From Geosiphon pyriformis (Eukaryota > Glomeromycota > Glomeromycetes > Archaeosporales > Geosiphonaceae): 64,000 nt of DNA. Made by a program: the position numbers and the translations under genes. Below, one piece after another: positions 35,160-47,816 of this stretch. Location of the stretch: contig JAAOMT010000031.1 in NCBI GenBank assembly GCA_016748015.1, positions 124,001 through 188,000 of the forward strand, read 5' to 3'. The notes beneath the pieces were generated by a model. That model saw only the letters and a list, made by a program, of their open reading frames with translations, searched no databases and was not told where the DNA came from. Position 1 is the first letter of the stretch. The number at the start of each line of letters is the position of its first letter.

Positions 35160-36328
35160 TTGTTGTTGTACTAGCTAGTACTTGATTGAAATCAAAATTT
35201 TCCAACTCACCCAACACTCACCACCACCAACACCACCACTATTACCTCACACACAAACACATCCCACTCACACACACAACACTACAAATTTCGCCCCATT
35301 ACACACACCCATTCTTCTTTTATTCCCCCTTTCCTTCTTCTCTTCTCTGTTTTTTTCTTGTTCCGCCTGTTTCTTTTTTCCTTTAATCACGTTTCCTGGG
35401 TTTTTTTTTTTGGAATTTTTTTTTGGAATTTTCCCTTTTCATTCCCATCAAATCTTTTCCCCTTCCCCTTCCCTTTGTCCACACTCACAATCCTCAACCC
35501 AAACCCTCTCCCCCTTTTTTTTTTTTTTTTTGCTTACGTGCATCAACTGATAGAAAAAACCTAAAATCTTACTCCATTTCTCAAAAAAGTTTTTTTTTAT
35601 TTTGTCCCTTTACATATCATCCTAAAGTTTTTACTCGTTCTTTTTCTTCAGTTCTTTAATTCTTTATAAAAAAAGGTAACAATACCTCTGCTCTGTTTAT
35701 AAATAATAATACATTTTTTCTCTTATTCTTGTCGTTTGGTTTTTTGTTTTCACTTATTGTGTACTTGCACTTTTTTTCCGGTTTTCTCGTCTCTTCTAAA
35801 TATTAATTAGACAACCACACATATCTATACACATATACATCAAAAGTTCTTTGAATACCCAATTATTTTAAAAACATATTTTCAAACGGACAACTCTTGA
35901 ATTTTTTAATATCATTCTTTTGATAGAGTAATTGGATATTAATCATCCTACTTACCACCCCACCATCATTCGTTCACCTTTTCTCTTCTTTGAATGTTAT
36001 TTATCTCTAAACTGTAATCGTCTTAATCTTGTGCATCTCCAGTTCTCTCTGAAAACTTTCTTAACAAACCAAAAAAATAGAGTCAATATAGAAGCTGCAA
36101 AACCCAAAACCTTTTTTTTACCGCTCCCTTTTTAAGAGTTACAATTTTTTTTGCCTTTCTCCTTTACAGCACCTTACTTTCTTTCTTTCTTATACAAATT
36201 AAACCTAGTTTTTATCACACAATTCTCTTTCAAACAGTAAAAGAAATATAAACAATACAGATATTTCTACTTGAAAACCGGCTTTAACTCACTTTTGGGG
36301 TTGTCTCTTGTCTGTCTCCTAATCCCTG
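35160..36328 (+). promoter_or_regulatory. Pyrimidine-rich leader/promoter region of the F-box gene
   Basis: About 1.1 kb upstream of the F-box start codon is dominated by C and T on the coding strand, with CA-rich runs at 35205-35310 and long T/C tracts at 35330-35530. Open frames here are low-complexity by-products. A pyrimidine-rich leader is common upstream of fungal start sites, so the transcript probably begins within this stretch; the exact site is unknown. Confidence 0.4.
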
Positions 36329-39300
36329 ATGCTTATGCGTCGTTCTGCACGTATACAAGAACGTGACGATAGGCGAGACCGTGAAAAACGGGAACGAGAG
36401 GAACGTGAAAGAAATGCTTTGATTATGCGTGTTCCAAAACGTCTCGCCAAGCATGCTGTTCATCAGACTAAAAAGAAAAAGTTTCACCACCAAGAAGTCG
36501 CCGCGGAACAAATTACACATTCTAGTCGTCTTGTGGGAATGCCGGTGGACATGTTGCTATATCTGCTCGAATTTCTTGGTGAGTCCCAGGTGCCTACAAC
36601 TAAAAATTTAGCTAGTCTACCCACAGTCGTGCTGCTGCTTTGTTTAATTTTTGGGCGTTTGGCTTGCATAAAAATTTCTTACCAAATTTCATTTTTGGTT
36701 AAATCTACACCTTTCGTGTAACATCGAATTCTGGGATGCTGATTCTAATTACTTTTCATGGGAAAATAGATGGTAAGATACAAAGACATCACTCTTATCA
36801 CTATTGGATGACGATCTACAAAGTATCACACTGAATTTCTTTTGTAGGACCTTCACTGGCCAAAATGGAACAAGTCTCTAAATCATTTTATCGTCTAATT
36901 CGCGGGCCTCATAGTCCTTATCGATTCTTGTATTATAATTTGATGACCGTCCATTGTCCAGTAGATCATATGGAAATATCCCACAAAGATCGTGTGGTGC
37001 ACGCTCCTGTCCTACCAACTAATAGAAAAATTGTGGGCCCCAAAGAAACGCATACTTTCAAAGTTTCAGATTGGAAGGCAAGTCAATAATAAAATCTTTT
37101 TCAAATTTAAAATTGTGAAAATTTTAAAATCCTTGCTAATTTATTCTTATTCTTTATTTTTTCATGTATAGATCCAGGTAGATTTTTTGCCCTAAACTGA
37201 AATTCATATTTTTTTGCTAGCAAATTGTTTAATGCGTGTTTAGAAATATCAAGCATTGCATCGCATCGCATTTTCATAGATTTTTAATCATTGAACTTTT
37301 AACCTAAAATTTATACCCTGATTAAAAGTTTGTAGAATCATACAAATACTATGTTACCGAATTTTGTACCATATGTGGATGTGCCGGTGACCCTATTCCT
37401 ATATGGGAAGTCCGACTTTGCAGATTCTGTGTTGTGAGGCAACTAATAAATAAGAGTGCCCTGAATGCGTTCAAATTATCACAAAAGGAAATAGAAGTGT
37501 TAAAGGTGAGAAACGAATTTCCATGATAGAATAATGATTTCCATCCAAACCTCCTCATTTTTTCTCCTACTTCCTGATTGGTCGCGTATCGGTTGATCAT
37601 TGACGGCAGCCTTGGAAAACGTATGTTTACGATCTCGGAATGCAATGTACCTTCTATTTGCGCGCACATCTCGATCATCTTGGGCGACAAAAATGGTCAG
37701 ATTCAACCAAAGACCTTGATCGAGCAGTGGCACAACGACAAGCTCAGAGATTTATAATGGAGAATGCTAAGCGGAAGAGAAAGCAAAGAGAACAGGAAGA
37801 AGCGTACGCTGACAGAACCAAAAGTATCTTGCAATGTTTTCGTGACCTCGGATTAAAATCAGATTTGTCCGTAATGGAAGAATGGTGGTTCCCCAAAGAG
37901 TTAAAGTTAGAAATTCATGAGGTAGGATTAATCCCCTCATTTTTGTTTCATTTATAGGTTTTAATTCAAGCTCATTGTTTGACTCAACCTTCTCTTCTTT
38001 TTAGTATATATCTAATAAGACCAATAATAGTTTGGCGAGAAAACGTCTTCGTCTTTCGATGGATCAACAAAATAGTGATTCGATTAGCAACAGTCCATCA
38101 TCTACTAATAACACCTCATCAACCGCCAAAAGCAAGGCTCTACGCAAAAGTTCCCAAGATATCATGTTGGAATTGGAGACTGTGGTTGTACCACGCGTTA
38201 AAAGACTGGCTGAACTGAACAGTAACTTGATCCGTGATAATATTGCGGTTGATAAAGTACGAGTTGATCTGGACCTCAAGACCCGACGTGTATATGATGA
38301 TTTCGTCTTGGGAAATCCAATTTACGAAACTGATCATCCACTCACCGTGGCCAGGACGCACGCCGAAATATTAGCCCATTTTCAACGTGAAAGGGTCTTC
38401 GAGAATGCCGTTCAAAACACTTGGTACAGCTCCATCACTAATGATGACTTTTTGTGCATGGAACTTGAACGTCAAAAATTCCTGCGTGATGCTCGTGAAT
38501 GGTGGGCAAGACGTGGGAAGAAACCGCCACCAGAAAAGTGTGGCGAATCTTATCTAACACGTGTCAGAAAGAGGCAAGTTTGGTTGAGAACTGATATGGC
38601 CATGATAAGAAATCAAGAAAATTGGCGTCGACAATTACTGGAGAGAAAGCTACGAGAAAAGATTGACTGGTACTTTACAGATCTCCCAGATTCTATCAAT
38701 ACCCTTAGGAATATCTACGAAATGAATCTGAAACGACGAATGCGAAATCGGGAGATTTTCTGGACAAAAGTAAGTTAGTTTGAAAATCTCCTCATTTCGA
38801 ATCCTACCCAACAACCCCCAATCCTTAAATATTGGACTTGAATTTAATTAGGGTTCATCCACCTGTTTGGATATGTTTGAACCACCGGATCGATTGAAAC
38901 AAATGTATGGCGATTATGAGGATTTTATCAAAAATTGCAATGGATTTTGTCAAACTGAGGAAGGCTACTGTGGCTGCTTGGAATGTGAGTAACCAACCTG
39001 TTTCGAGATAACCCGAGAAATTATCCTGAAAAATAAAATTTATAATTTTGATAGACGCCGCCAAAGATATAATCCGAGCAAATACCATTCTACGGCGCAA
39101 AGATTTGATGGATGCAGGATTGAGAATGCATCCAGAGATTGACTACCAAGGTCCCGACTATCTCATGTGCCCTGAAGCCAGAGAGGAGTATAAATTTGCC
39201 GCGAAGAGTAAGTGTACAAATATTTAAATTAAATCTTGATATTTTGATATTTACTGGTAAAAATTCCAAACTTTGCTCCTTTCATCAAAGATCTATCGGT

Positions 39301-40570
39301 GCCTAAAAAAGCTGCAGTGAACTACATTGCTCGTGCTGAAAACTTTATGCAACGCCTGATGCAGGAAGTTCCTACCTATGCACCCGAGCACGTTACACAG
39401 CAAGCACAAGATTGTTATAAGGGTTGTCTGGGAATCATGTCTGACTTTTATGATCCACCTCGACGTCCGAGTTCTTGGCCACAATTCTCTGCCAACTCCT
39501 ACTTTTACACTATAAACAAGGCCAATCGGCAGCGTCCCAGCATTGACGAAACCATCGCAAAGATCAAAGAGTGCGAGAGAGTTCGTATAGAACGTCTAGA
39601 AATGGTCGATCGTGCTGCCAAAGAAGCTCGTTTAAGTACAAGTTTCTGGAATAGAGCTGTGGTTAAGCGGCCAATGGATGGAGCAACCTTTCAGACTCGT
39701 GTCCGATGGATTGTTGACAACGGTTGGTTTTCCTTGAATCAACTAGCACAATCATGGGTTTATGATCAGGACCGTGCATCGTTGAGTCAACTGATGCCTT
39801 TCATCAAAGAAAAGGTTAAGCAGATGGAACGTGACAAACGCAAGGACGATATTTTTACCAGGTAAGTTTTCTTTTTGTTATTGTTAATGGAAAGTTTTAT
39901 GATGGGATTATCTTTTATCTTGATTACCAACACGATTATTTTGACCTCTGTTTGTAAAGAATGAAAGATGACCCCGAATTTCAAGCGATTTTTAAAGAGA
40001 TTGACGAAGATGCCGAGTTCTTTCTACGTTCATCTTATGAAATTATCACAATATTTAAGGTAAACATACATACGGCTAAACTCTGCCTTTCCAATTTTAG
40101 TCTGCCACTTTCTAAATTCAATTTTCATTCAGGTATCCAATCTATATAAAGCACACGTCGATGACGTGAAATCAGGTATAGATCCTGATCGAGTAGTGCG
40201 ACAGGTGGTTGACCTTATACGTGATGTAAAAACTGGTGTTATTAGTAAAAGTAGTCTCTTTGTGGCTGATCGCGAGAAGTTTGCCGAGGAAGATGATGAT
40301 GATGGCGATGACCCGAATGTACCTAATGGCGGAAATGGCAACGCACCTAACAACAACAATAATAATAATAATACCAATCTCCCAAATCCTACCCCATTAC
40401 TCACCCCGATCACAACCATCACCACAACGATAAATACAGGTCCTGGAAATATCGGCGTTGTTACTACACCAACAAGTACAATACTGATCAATCCTCCAGT
40501 CACTTCGAGTAGTAACAATCCGATATTAAACCCTCATTCAATCGGAGCCATTGTGTCTCGCCGACCCTAA
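36329..40570 (+). CDS. Large F-box protein with Cys motifs (about 1041 aa, 10 exons)
   Basis: Exons 36329-36578, 36848-37081, 37336-37505, 37610-37921, 38005-38769, 38852-38984, 39055-39207, 39291-39861, 39960-40059 and 40133-40570 join in frame to 3126 nt. The product starts with a highly charged Arg/Glu segment (residues 1-32). An F-box follows (about 65-105), split by the first intron: GMPVDMLLYLLEFLG, then PSLAKMEQVSKSFYRLIRG. F-box proteins link substrates to SKP1-cullin ubiquitin ligases through this segment. Residues 172-193 hold a CTICGC...CRFC pattern that may bind one zinc. A second Cys cluster (NCNGFCQTEEGYCGCLEY) lies near residue 605-622. The middle is helical and Arg-rich; the end has an acidic run, poly-Asn and a Thr/Pro-rich tail. 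No leucine-rich or WD repeats are seen, so the substrate is unknown. The second donor (GTCAAT at 37082) is weak. Confidence 0.85.
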
Positions 40571-41312
40571 ATTACATGTACCCCAAAAGCTCAACGATTT
40601 TCCATGAACAATTTTTTTTGCGAGAAGTATGTTATGAAAAAATATGTAATTTACAGAAGCCATATCTCTTACACCTCTATCTCTCACAAATTACTTCCCC
40701 ACATCTCTCACAATTACTTACCGCTCACCCAACAATCTCGTCCCTCCTTTAAAACACAAAAGACATGAAGATGTTCATATATATAATCCATGTGCATATA
40801 CAATTATATGTTTCATAAATAAGGTTAGCCCGCCAAAAACGCAGAGATTTTTTCATAACATGATTTCCCCCAACTCTCCTTTTTCCATTTATGTCTGTCA
40901 TATTTCTTACCTCGTTAATAACATCTACCATTAAAAACAATCATCAAATTCGCTAGTATACATCTGTTTTTTATTGTTAAAGAGTTTCCCTTTTTTTTTA
41001 ACAGTGTTTTTCTTTTTTTTATAAATAAAGCAGGTAAGTATTTGTCTTTGTTGACATTTTTTTATTTTGAATTTTCTCTGTATAAAAAGTACAATTCTCA
41101 TCCCAAATACAAATTCTCTGGTTGAAGATTCGTCTCAATAATATTAAATGAAGTTTCTAAGTACTTATTACGATTATTAATTGTCCTCAAAATGACTCAT
41201 ACTTTTTTAAAAGTAACGATCGGCAAAAAAATGACAATGATCACACTTCATATTTTAAACAACATCTTGCTTTTGAATAAGATACTGTCACCCTATTGTT
41301 AATATCCTTATC
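40571..41312. other. Spacer between F-box gene and GrpE gene
   Basis: Holds the presumed 3' UTR of the F-box gene and the promoter of the GrpE gene. Repeated CTCTCACAATTACTTACC-like pieces occur at 40665-40730. A T-rich tract with ATAAATAAAG lies near 41020. No gene seen. Confidence 0.5.
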
Positions 41313-42647
41313 ATGCCATATAGCGGTATAAGTAGTTTAACAAGGAAGCTAAGTTCTTCCCGTTCTTCCTTCACAACTAGTGTAAAACTTTTGAATCCAC
41401 TCAATTTTACTTTTACAAGATCCGCAACCACCATCACCAAATCATCTTTATTACCTCATTCATTTTCGAGCTCCGATTCGCTTTTTTGCGGTTGTCGAAA
41501 TAGTCTTTTATGCCCTATTTCCAATCATCATTTTCAACTTGGCTGTCGTAGCAGTCTTCGAGAGTTAAACCACCAGCGCATTCCTCGTCGAGGACTTCAG
41601 CATGTGTGTAGTGGCGCTCAAACCTCTAGCCGTTTTAAAACTGGCACCAATTGGAATAGAAATAATGCTACAAACGGAAAGAATAGCTACAAAAATATGA
41701 CGGGCAGTGTTATTAATCAGAAATTAGGGTTGAAACCTAATTCTACAAGAATTCTAGGTGCTAGTACTTTTTTTTATACTACGAATACCGCGAGTGATGG
41801 AGAAACGTATAGTGATGCCGTGGAACCGTATAGCAGTCAGAACGAAACAAAAACAATTCCCACGGAGACTGGGGCGTCGGAAGATGTTGATGCAAAACAT
41901 GAAAGTGAAGCTGATGCTAAGGATAAACAAATTGCTGAATTGAAGGTGGGTTATGTCAGAGATTCGAGAATTTGGGGAAAAGGGCCGGATTGAGAGGCTG
42001 ATAATTTTAAGAGTTAGAATTGAGATGAATAATTTAGGTTCAATGGATTTTCTTGGTTATATTTTTTTGCCACTTAATTGTCTTTCATGTTTCTTTTGCT
42101 AAAAAGGCTCCTTTAACTCGCAATCCGTGATTTCATTACATATGTTTACCTCATTAACATTAGGCTCTCTTATATCCTCACTGTTCTTGATTGGTATTTT
42201 TAGGATCATTACCTCCGATGTCTAGCTGAACAAGAGAATCTTCGCGAACGCACGCGTCGCGAAGTTGAACACGTTGCCCAATTTTCCATCCAAAAATTTG
42301 CACGTGACTTGATATCAACTGTTGATGTCCTAAACCTTGCTCTAGAATCTGTACCAAAGGATGTAGCCCAAAAGGCTTCTGTCGAGAATCCCCATCTACA
42401 TAATTTGTATTCTGGTGTACAGATGACCGAGAAAGAGTTGGTTAAAACTTTGAAACAACATGGCGTTGAACAGATGAATCCATTGGGACAAAAGTTTGAC
42501 CCAAATTTGCATGAAGCTATGTTTCAAGCCTCAGTAAAGGATAAAGAAGTTGGTAGCGTGTTTTCGGTGCAAAAACTAGGATACACGTTGAATGGTAGGG
42601 TGATAAGACCATCACAAGTTGGTGTTGTTAAAGCTTCGGAAGACTAA
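41313..42647 (+). CDS. mge1: Mitochondrial GrpE nucleotide-exchange factor (358 aa, 2 exons)
   Basis: GrpE releases ADP from mitochondrial Hsp70 and so drives protein import and folding in the matrix. Exons 41313-41945 and 42204-42647 join in frame (1077 nt; donor GTGGGT, acceptor TTTTAG). The family core begins at the junction: KDKQIAELK, then DHYLRCLAEQENLRERTRREVE and FAIQKFA-like FSIQKFARDL, the long paired helix. The C-terminal beta domain shows DPNLHEAMFQ and KLGYTLNGRVIRPSQVGV. The N-terminus is Ser/Arg/Thr-rich without early acids, as a matrix presequence should be. The stretch before the GrpE core (about 200 residues) is longer than usual and ends in an acidic linker. An alternative downstream start is possible but no conserved Met is near. 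Confidence 0.93.
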
Positions 42648-43239
42648 TTCATTAAAGTTTAGAAGTTTTGAGGGTGTGTTATATCAAATAACCATTAGAT
42701 ATTGGTTCATATTAAACATTAAGATAAAAATAGGCAGCCTTTTGATCTATTAATTAATAATAATATTCTTGTATTCGATCAGGGTTAATAAAAATAATAA
42801 TCGAATCAAAGGTTTTGATTTTTTTCTCATGGTTGAAATATTTTATTTGTAAATTTTTTTTTGTTTGGTCATTCTATTTTATATAAATTCGAGTTACAAA
42901 CCATATTCTAATGTTAAAAACTGCACATGAAAATTTTTGACTGCAATTAAATTTAAATTAAATTAATATTTTGTTTAACAATATATTATTATTATTGTAT
43001 AAAATGTGTTGTATTTTTATTTAATATATTAATTTTAAAAATGGTATAAAAACCAGAATAAGAAGAATTGAATTTGGATAAAAAAATAATCAAATATTAA
43101 TGTTAAAGAATCAAGTTTAAAAAAACCAATCGAATTTATCAAAATAACTGAAATAGAATTTTATTTTATTTTTAGGAATCATGCTGAAAATCAAAGTTAA
43201 TCTTGAAGAAAAAAATAAATCAGTCTTATAGTTTATGCA

Positions 43240-43274
<35 letters not shown>

Positions 43275-43411
43275 CTCACTAATTTCATTGCGTAAATATT
43301 AACAGTTTTCATATTCATCAATATTAATTAAAAAGATTTTGATAAAACCATCTAAAAATATATATATTATTTGAAAAAAGTGTTTCCATTATTATTATTA
43401 TTATTATTATT

Positions 43412-43451
<40 letters not shown>

Positions 43452-43716
43452 TTGTTTTCTTTATATTATTATTTATAATGGATGCAGCAATGTTGGCTAA
43501 ACACTTATAACAATATTTGTATTTTCACATAAATTACGGTATTAAAACAGTTAACATTTCTAATATTTTGCTCCATGAAATCTGAATTGTGTATCTCAAG
43601 CCTAAAACAAATAAGAGCTGGCTGAGATCAAGCGGAGCGAAACCCAATAGCAAAAAGTGGTCAAATTTTTGTTTCTTTCATTTTGCCCAAACTCGTGAAT
43701 AATAGTATTGATAATC

Positions 43717-43759
<43 letters not shown>

Positions 43760-45253
43760 GCCTATTTCGCATTTCCTTTTTTTGGACTTTAGTCACAACA
43801 CGAGGGGTTAATAACGAACAGGGGATACCATGCAACCAAAGAGCGTATCCCTTTGAAATACGGTTTTAGTTTAAATATTTTTAACCTCTGATTAAATGAG
43901 GCTTCATCTTTGGGTTTCCCAAGTTCACATACGACTGGTAGAAATTGTAGCATTTATTCAGTTGATTATTTAATACACATTATCATGTCATTTTTAACTC
44001 CCAAAAGCTCCAAAAACAAAACTCGGTCGAGTAAACCCATAATTTATTTAGCATGTTTGAGTTTGGACTGGATTTTAGGGAATTTTCTAAAAAATATTTT
44101 CAATTTTATTATGTCAAAATATAATATATGTTATTTTATAAGGTAAAGAATTTGATTTAATTAAAAATTTTCAATTCATTCAAAGGTTTTCAAGAAAAAG
44201 CTTCAACCTTTAAAGGGAAACTGGCTTAGGAAATTTGATATCTGTTACGTAAATCCGTTTTTCGTAATTAATTTATCATCATAAAAGAAGTTAACTCTGG
44301 GCTTTTTATCTATCAAATAATTTATTAAAACTCAGATGACAGTGAAAAGCTTCAAATTAATTGATGATGTTTAAATTTGAAATCCTAATTTTCCTTTATA
44401 GGTGTGCTAAAATATGGAAATACTAGAAAAAAAAAATTTTTAATTTCAAAATATTGGGAAAATTGTCTTTGAGATTCTCTTATTTTATGACCAATATAAA
44501 GAATCTAATTTAAATTGCCAATCAAGTTTAAAAATGCGTCGCTTTTTTCGGACATGTAAAAAAAGGAATTCCGAAAATAAAATCGTAAAGCTATTTTTCT
44601 GATCTTGTCTTTTCCAAATAGTCAAGTGATTTTCTATCTTTATGAAAAAAAAATTAGAATTTTCAATTTTCATTTCAGATATTTTATTTGAACCTCAAAA
44701 ATTTCGTTCACTAACTCCCAAGTTCGCTTTTCTCACTAGAGATCGTTTTGCGTAAAGTCTATAATATCAAAAGATATTTTAATCGAACAATTATCATTCT
44801 TTATCTAAATTTACCCAGTTTAAAAAATCAAATACATCTAGTTTTACAATTGCTTATTTTTGGAATTTCCGCTTTTATCAAACGCAATATCATCAAAAAC
44901 TACACAGCATCATATTGTGAAGCCTTCCGAGAATATAATCTTCGCCCCCAAAAGGATTCGTCAATGATTTGTACAAAATGAATTGTTTTGGGAATGTGTA
45001 CCACCCCAGACTCAGAAAATCTATATAATAAAAAACGTAATGATACATTGTAAATTCTTTCGCATCAACTCACTAACTCACTAACTCACTAACTCACTAA
45101 CTCACTAACTCACTCACTCACTCACTCACATAACTTTTCCTCTTAAATTTACTTTTCTTAAGCTTTTATCTTTCAACTTCCAAACAGTCTAAACCTTCCT
45201 CGGTCTACTGGGACACTTGAATAGTTTTTTTAACTCTTAACCACTATAAAAGT
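42648..45253. other. AT-rich intergenic region with microsatellites
   Basis: No supported gene in 2.6 kb. Contains (TA)n at about 43246-43269, (ATT)n passing into (GTT)n at 43387-43450, (ATT)n at 43718-43759 and a CTCACTAA repeat at 45069-45129. Short open frames (43910-44146, 44748-44981) lack family resemblance. The stretch 43610-43660 and 43795-43870 is richer in GC than its surroundings, but I find no tRNA or rRNA fold in it. Confidence 0.6.
45069..45129. repeat. CTCACTAA/CTCA tandem repeat
   Basis: About six 8-bp CTCACTAA units pass into 4-bp CTCA units. Located about 125 bp before the start codon of the NC2-alpha gene, so it may fall in its promoter or leader. Confidence 0.9.
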
Positions 45254-46274
45254 ATGAAGAAGAAATATAAAACAAAGTTCCCCGTGGTAAGTAACGGAGC
45301 TTGAGCGAATGTTCTCCATTCTTTCTCTCAAGATAGATCTAACTTAAAATTTATTCTTTTCCGTAGGCTCGCATCAAAAAGATTATGCAAATGGACGAGG
45401 ATGTGGGAAAAGTTGCTCAGGCAACACCCGTATTAATCTGTATGTAAATTTTGAATACTTACAACTAAAAAAATCTAATATTTTCACTAATTCAATACTA
45501 TAACCTTTCATATCTCTTTGTCTTTAGCAAAAGCCCTCGAATTGTTCATGCAGTCACTGATCGATCAAGCATGCCTGGAGACTCGTGCAAGAAGTGCAAG
45601 ACGAATAACAGTATCTCACTTGTATGTTTTAACACCTTTATAATACGTTACCTTTTTATTTACTTTCATGGAAAGTTTTCTTTTCTTTTCTTTTCTTTTC
45701 TTTTCGTTTCTTTTTATTTATTTTTTTCATTCTTTTTAGAAAGAAAACTATTATGAATACAGATCAATTCGATTTTCTAAGGGACGTTGTGAAGAATATA
45801 CCTGATCCTGTGGAAGATACTAGTGAAGCTTCCAATTCTAATGCAAACAGTGGCTCATCTAACTTGAGAGGTAGAAGTGATAATAATAAAAATACCAATA
45901 ATGATGACAATGGAAATAACATAATGGATGAGGATGCGGAGGAGCCACAACCAAAGAGAAGGAAACGGCGGAAGAAGTAAGTAGTGAGTTGATGATCGAA
46001 ATTGTGCCGCTTTTAGACTTCAAAAGATATATATCAAACCCAACGTGTGGAATTAATTTTTCTAGAGCGGGTGATGATGACAATGAAGATTTTATTGTCA
46101 CAACTTCGGCATCCGCAGCCACAAGTGACGCCCCACAGCCAAGAACAAGGCGACGCAGGTAAAAAATGAAACCCGGTTTTTATTCGAAATCTTTCTTGTG
46201 GGGAATCTTATATATTTCTTTGTTTTTCTAGAGGTAAAACCAAGGAAGTCAAGGAGGAGGTGTCGGAAGATTAA
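45254..46274 (+). CDS. DRAP1: NC2-alpha / DRAP1 transcription corepressor (190 aa, 6 exons)
   Basis: Histone-fold subunit of negative cofactor 2. It pairs with NC2-beta (DR1), binds TBP on promoters and blocks TFIIB/TFIIA. Exons 45254-45286, 45367-45439, 45528-45621, 45740-45976, 46066-46158 and 46232-46274 join in frame (573 nt). The histone fold covers about residues 8-85: FPVARIKKIMQMDEDVGKVA, ALELFMQSLIDQA, then ARRITVSHLKKTIMNTDQFDF and LRDVVKNIPD, an arrangement typical of NC2-alpha rather than NF-YC. The remainder is Ser/Asn-rich and acidic with basic clusters (KRRKRRKK and RTRRRRGK) that can serve for nuclear import. Length agrees with family members. The first exon holds only 11 codons. 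Confidence 0.93.
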
Positions 46275-46501
46275 ATTTAGAAGGAAGTGGGCATGAAGTT
46301 TATTAGCAATATCAAAGCGGTATTAGACTCGTAGCTCATTTATTTCGATTCGCTATATCCTTTAGCTAGTCGTGTCGAAGGGGTCTTGCCCTGGAGTTTC
46401 GCGCATAGTTTACTTTGCATATTGCTTTTCAATTTTTGTTTTACAACAGACACATCATTTATTTGCAATAGTCATACATCCAAAGAAAGCACGGTTTTAC
46501 T

Positions 46502-46846
46502 GTGAATATTGATTCCCAAATTAGGACATCCGCATATTTTTCAGATCTGGACTTGGGTGTTGGGATAGGTGTTTATGGTTTAATGTTATTGACTTTGGCG
46601 AGGTTGCAGACCATTGTTTTAGTAATGAAATATGTCTTAGCCTCTAGTGTGGTGGTTGTTAACTTGAACAGTCAGACATTTCTGAATGCATATAAAGCAA
46701 AGCTGAATTTGTTCAAGCCTGATTTTTACAATTATTGCTGCATAAAGAGGCAGTACGTTTGTAATTTTATTTGTAATAAAAGACTGAAAGTAAAAGATCA
46801 TTCAGATAATATAGACAATAATTGTGTTAACTCAGATTTAAATTAA
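46502..46846 (+). pseudogene. LINE RNase H relic
   Basis: The frame aligns with the RNase H of the LINE at 50620-51000: FSDLDLGVGIGVYGL against FENINLGLGISMSGL, then LARLQTIVLVMKYVLASS, VVNLNSQTFLNAYKAK and KVKDHSDN. The first acid motif and the catalytic SDSQ (now NSQT) are lost. It ends in AT-rich sequence. It begins about 230 bp downstream of the NC2-alpha stop codon. Confidence 0.7.
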
Positions 46847-46859
46847 ATAAACTAAAATT

Positions 46860-47670
46860 TCTAGTAAAACTATTTATATAAACTATATTATTATTCAAAT
46901 ATGTTTTTATTAAATATTTTTAAATATTAATAAAACTATTTAATTTACATATATCTTTTAAATATAATCCAGAAAATAAAAAAAATAACTATAATAGTAA
47001 ACTAATTAAAAACCAAATTCTTAAAATCTAATTTTTTTAATAGTAAAATATTTTTTATTAAGTAATTAATTAAAAAAAAGTGATTTTAAATTTTTTAAAA
47101 GACTTAACTACTTAGAAATATACAAAATATTTTAAAAATATTATTTTTAAAATATAATATATTAAACAGATTATTAATTAAAAATATATTACAATTTAAA
47201 AAATTCTTATTATATTAGTTAAAAAATTAACTAAAAAGCCAATTTTTAACTTTATAAAAAACCACAAAAAAATTTTTGTTATTTAATTTATAAATAAAAA
47301 ATTTGTTAAAAATACTATTTATATTAAAAAATATAATTATTTTAATTATTTTTATGTTTACAGTCAAAATAAAAAATAAAAAAGTTTTAAATATTATTTT
47401 TTTTATAATAATTAATAAAGTTTTAATAAAAAGCTGTTTTTAATAATTTTTAAAGCATTTTTTAATCTTTGACTAATGATTTTTTTTGGTTAAAGTTTTT
47501 CCAAAAATACATTAAAATTAGTTTTAATATTATTTTTATTTCTTTTAAAAACTTTAAAATTTCAATAATAAGCTAATTAACAAACTGATTTTTTTTGTCT
47601 TTATTATTACTATTATTATTTTGCAAATAACTAAAAAAACCAAAAACTAAAACAGTAGTAATTAATTGTG

Positions 47671-47716
<46 letters not shown>

Positions 47717-47766
47717 TATTATTATTGTTATTATTGTTATTGTTGTTATTATTATTATTATTATTA

Positions 47767-47816
<50 letters not shown>

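Noticed and set aside
35182-35659. Several overlapping plus-strand frames rich in Pro, Phe, His and Ser
   Set aside because: They follow C/T-rich low-complexity DNA upstream of the F-box gene and have no family resemblance.
40129-40518. Minus-strand frame of 129 codons
   Set aside because: It is the shadow of the repetitive last exon of the F-box gene.
43610-43870. GC-richer patches that might be tRNA or 5S rRNA
   Set aside because: I could not fold a cloverleaf or find A and B boxes, and the sequence does not match 5S rRNA.
43910-44146. 78-codon plus-strand frame in the intergenic region
   Set aside because: No similarity, AT-driven composition and no splice or promoter context.
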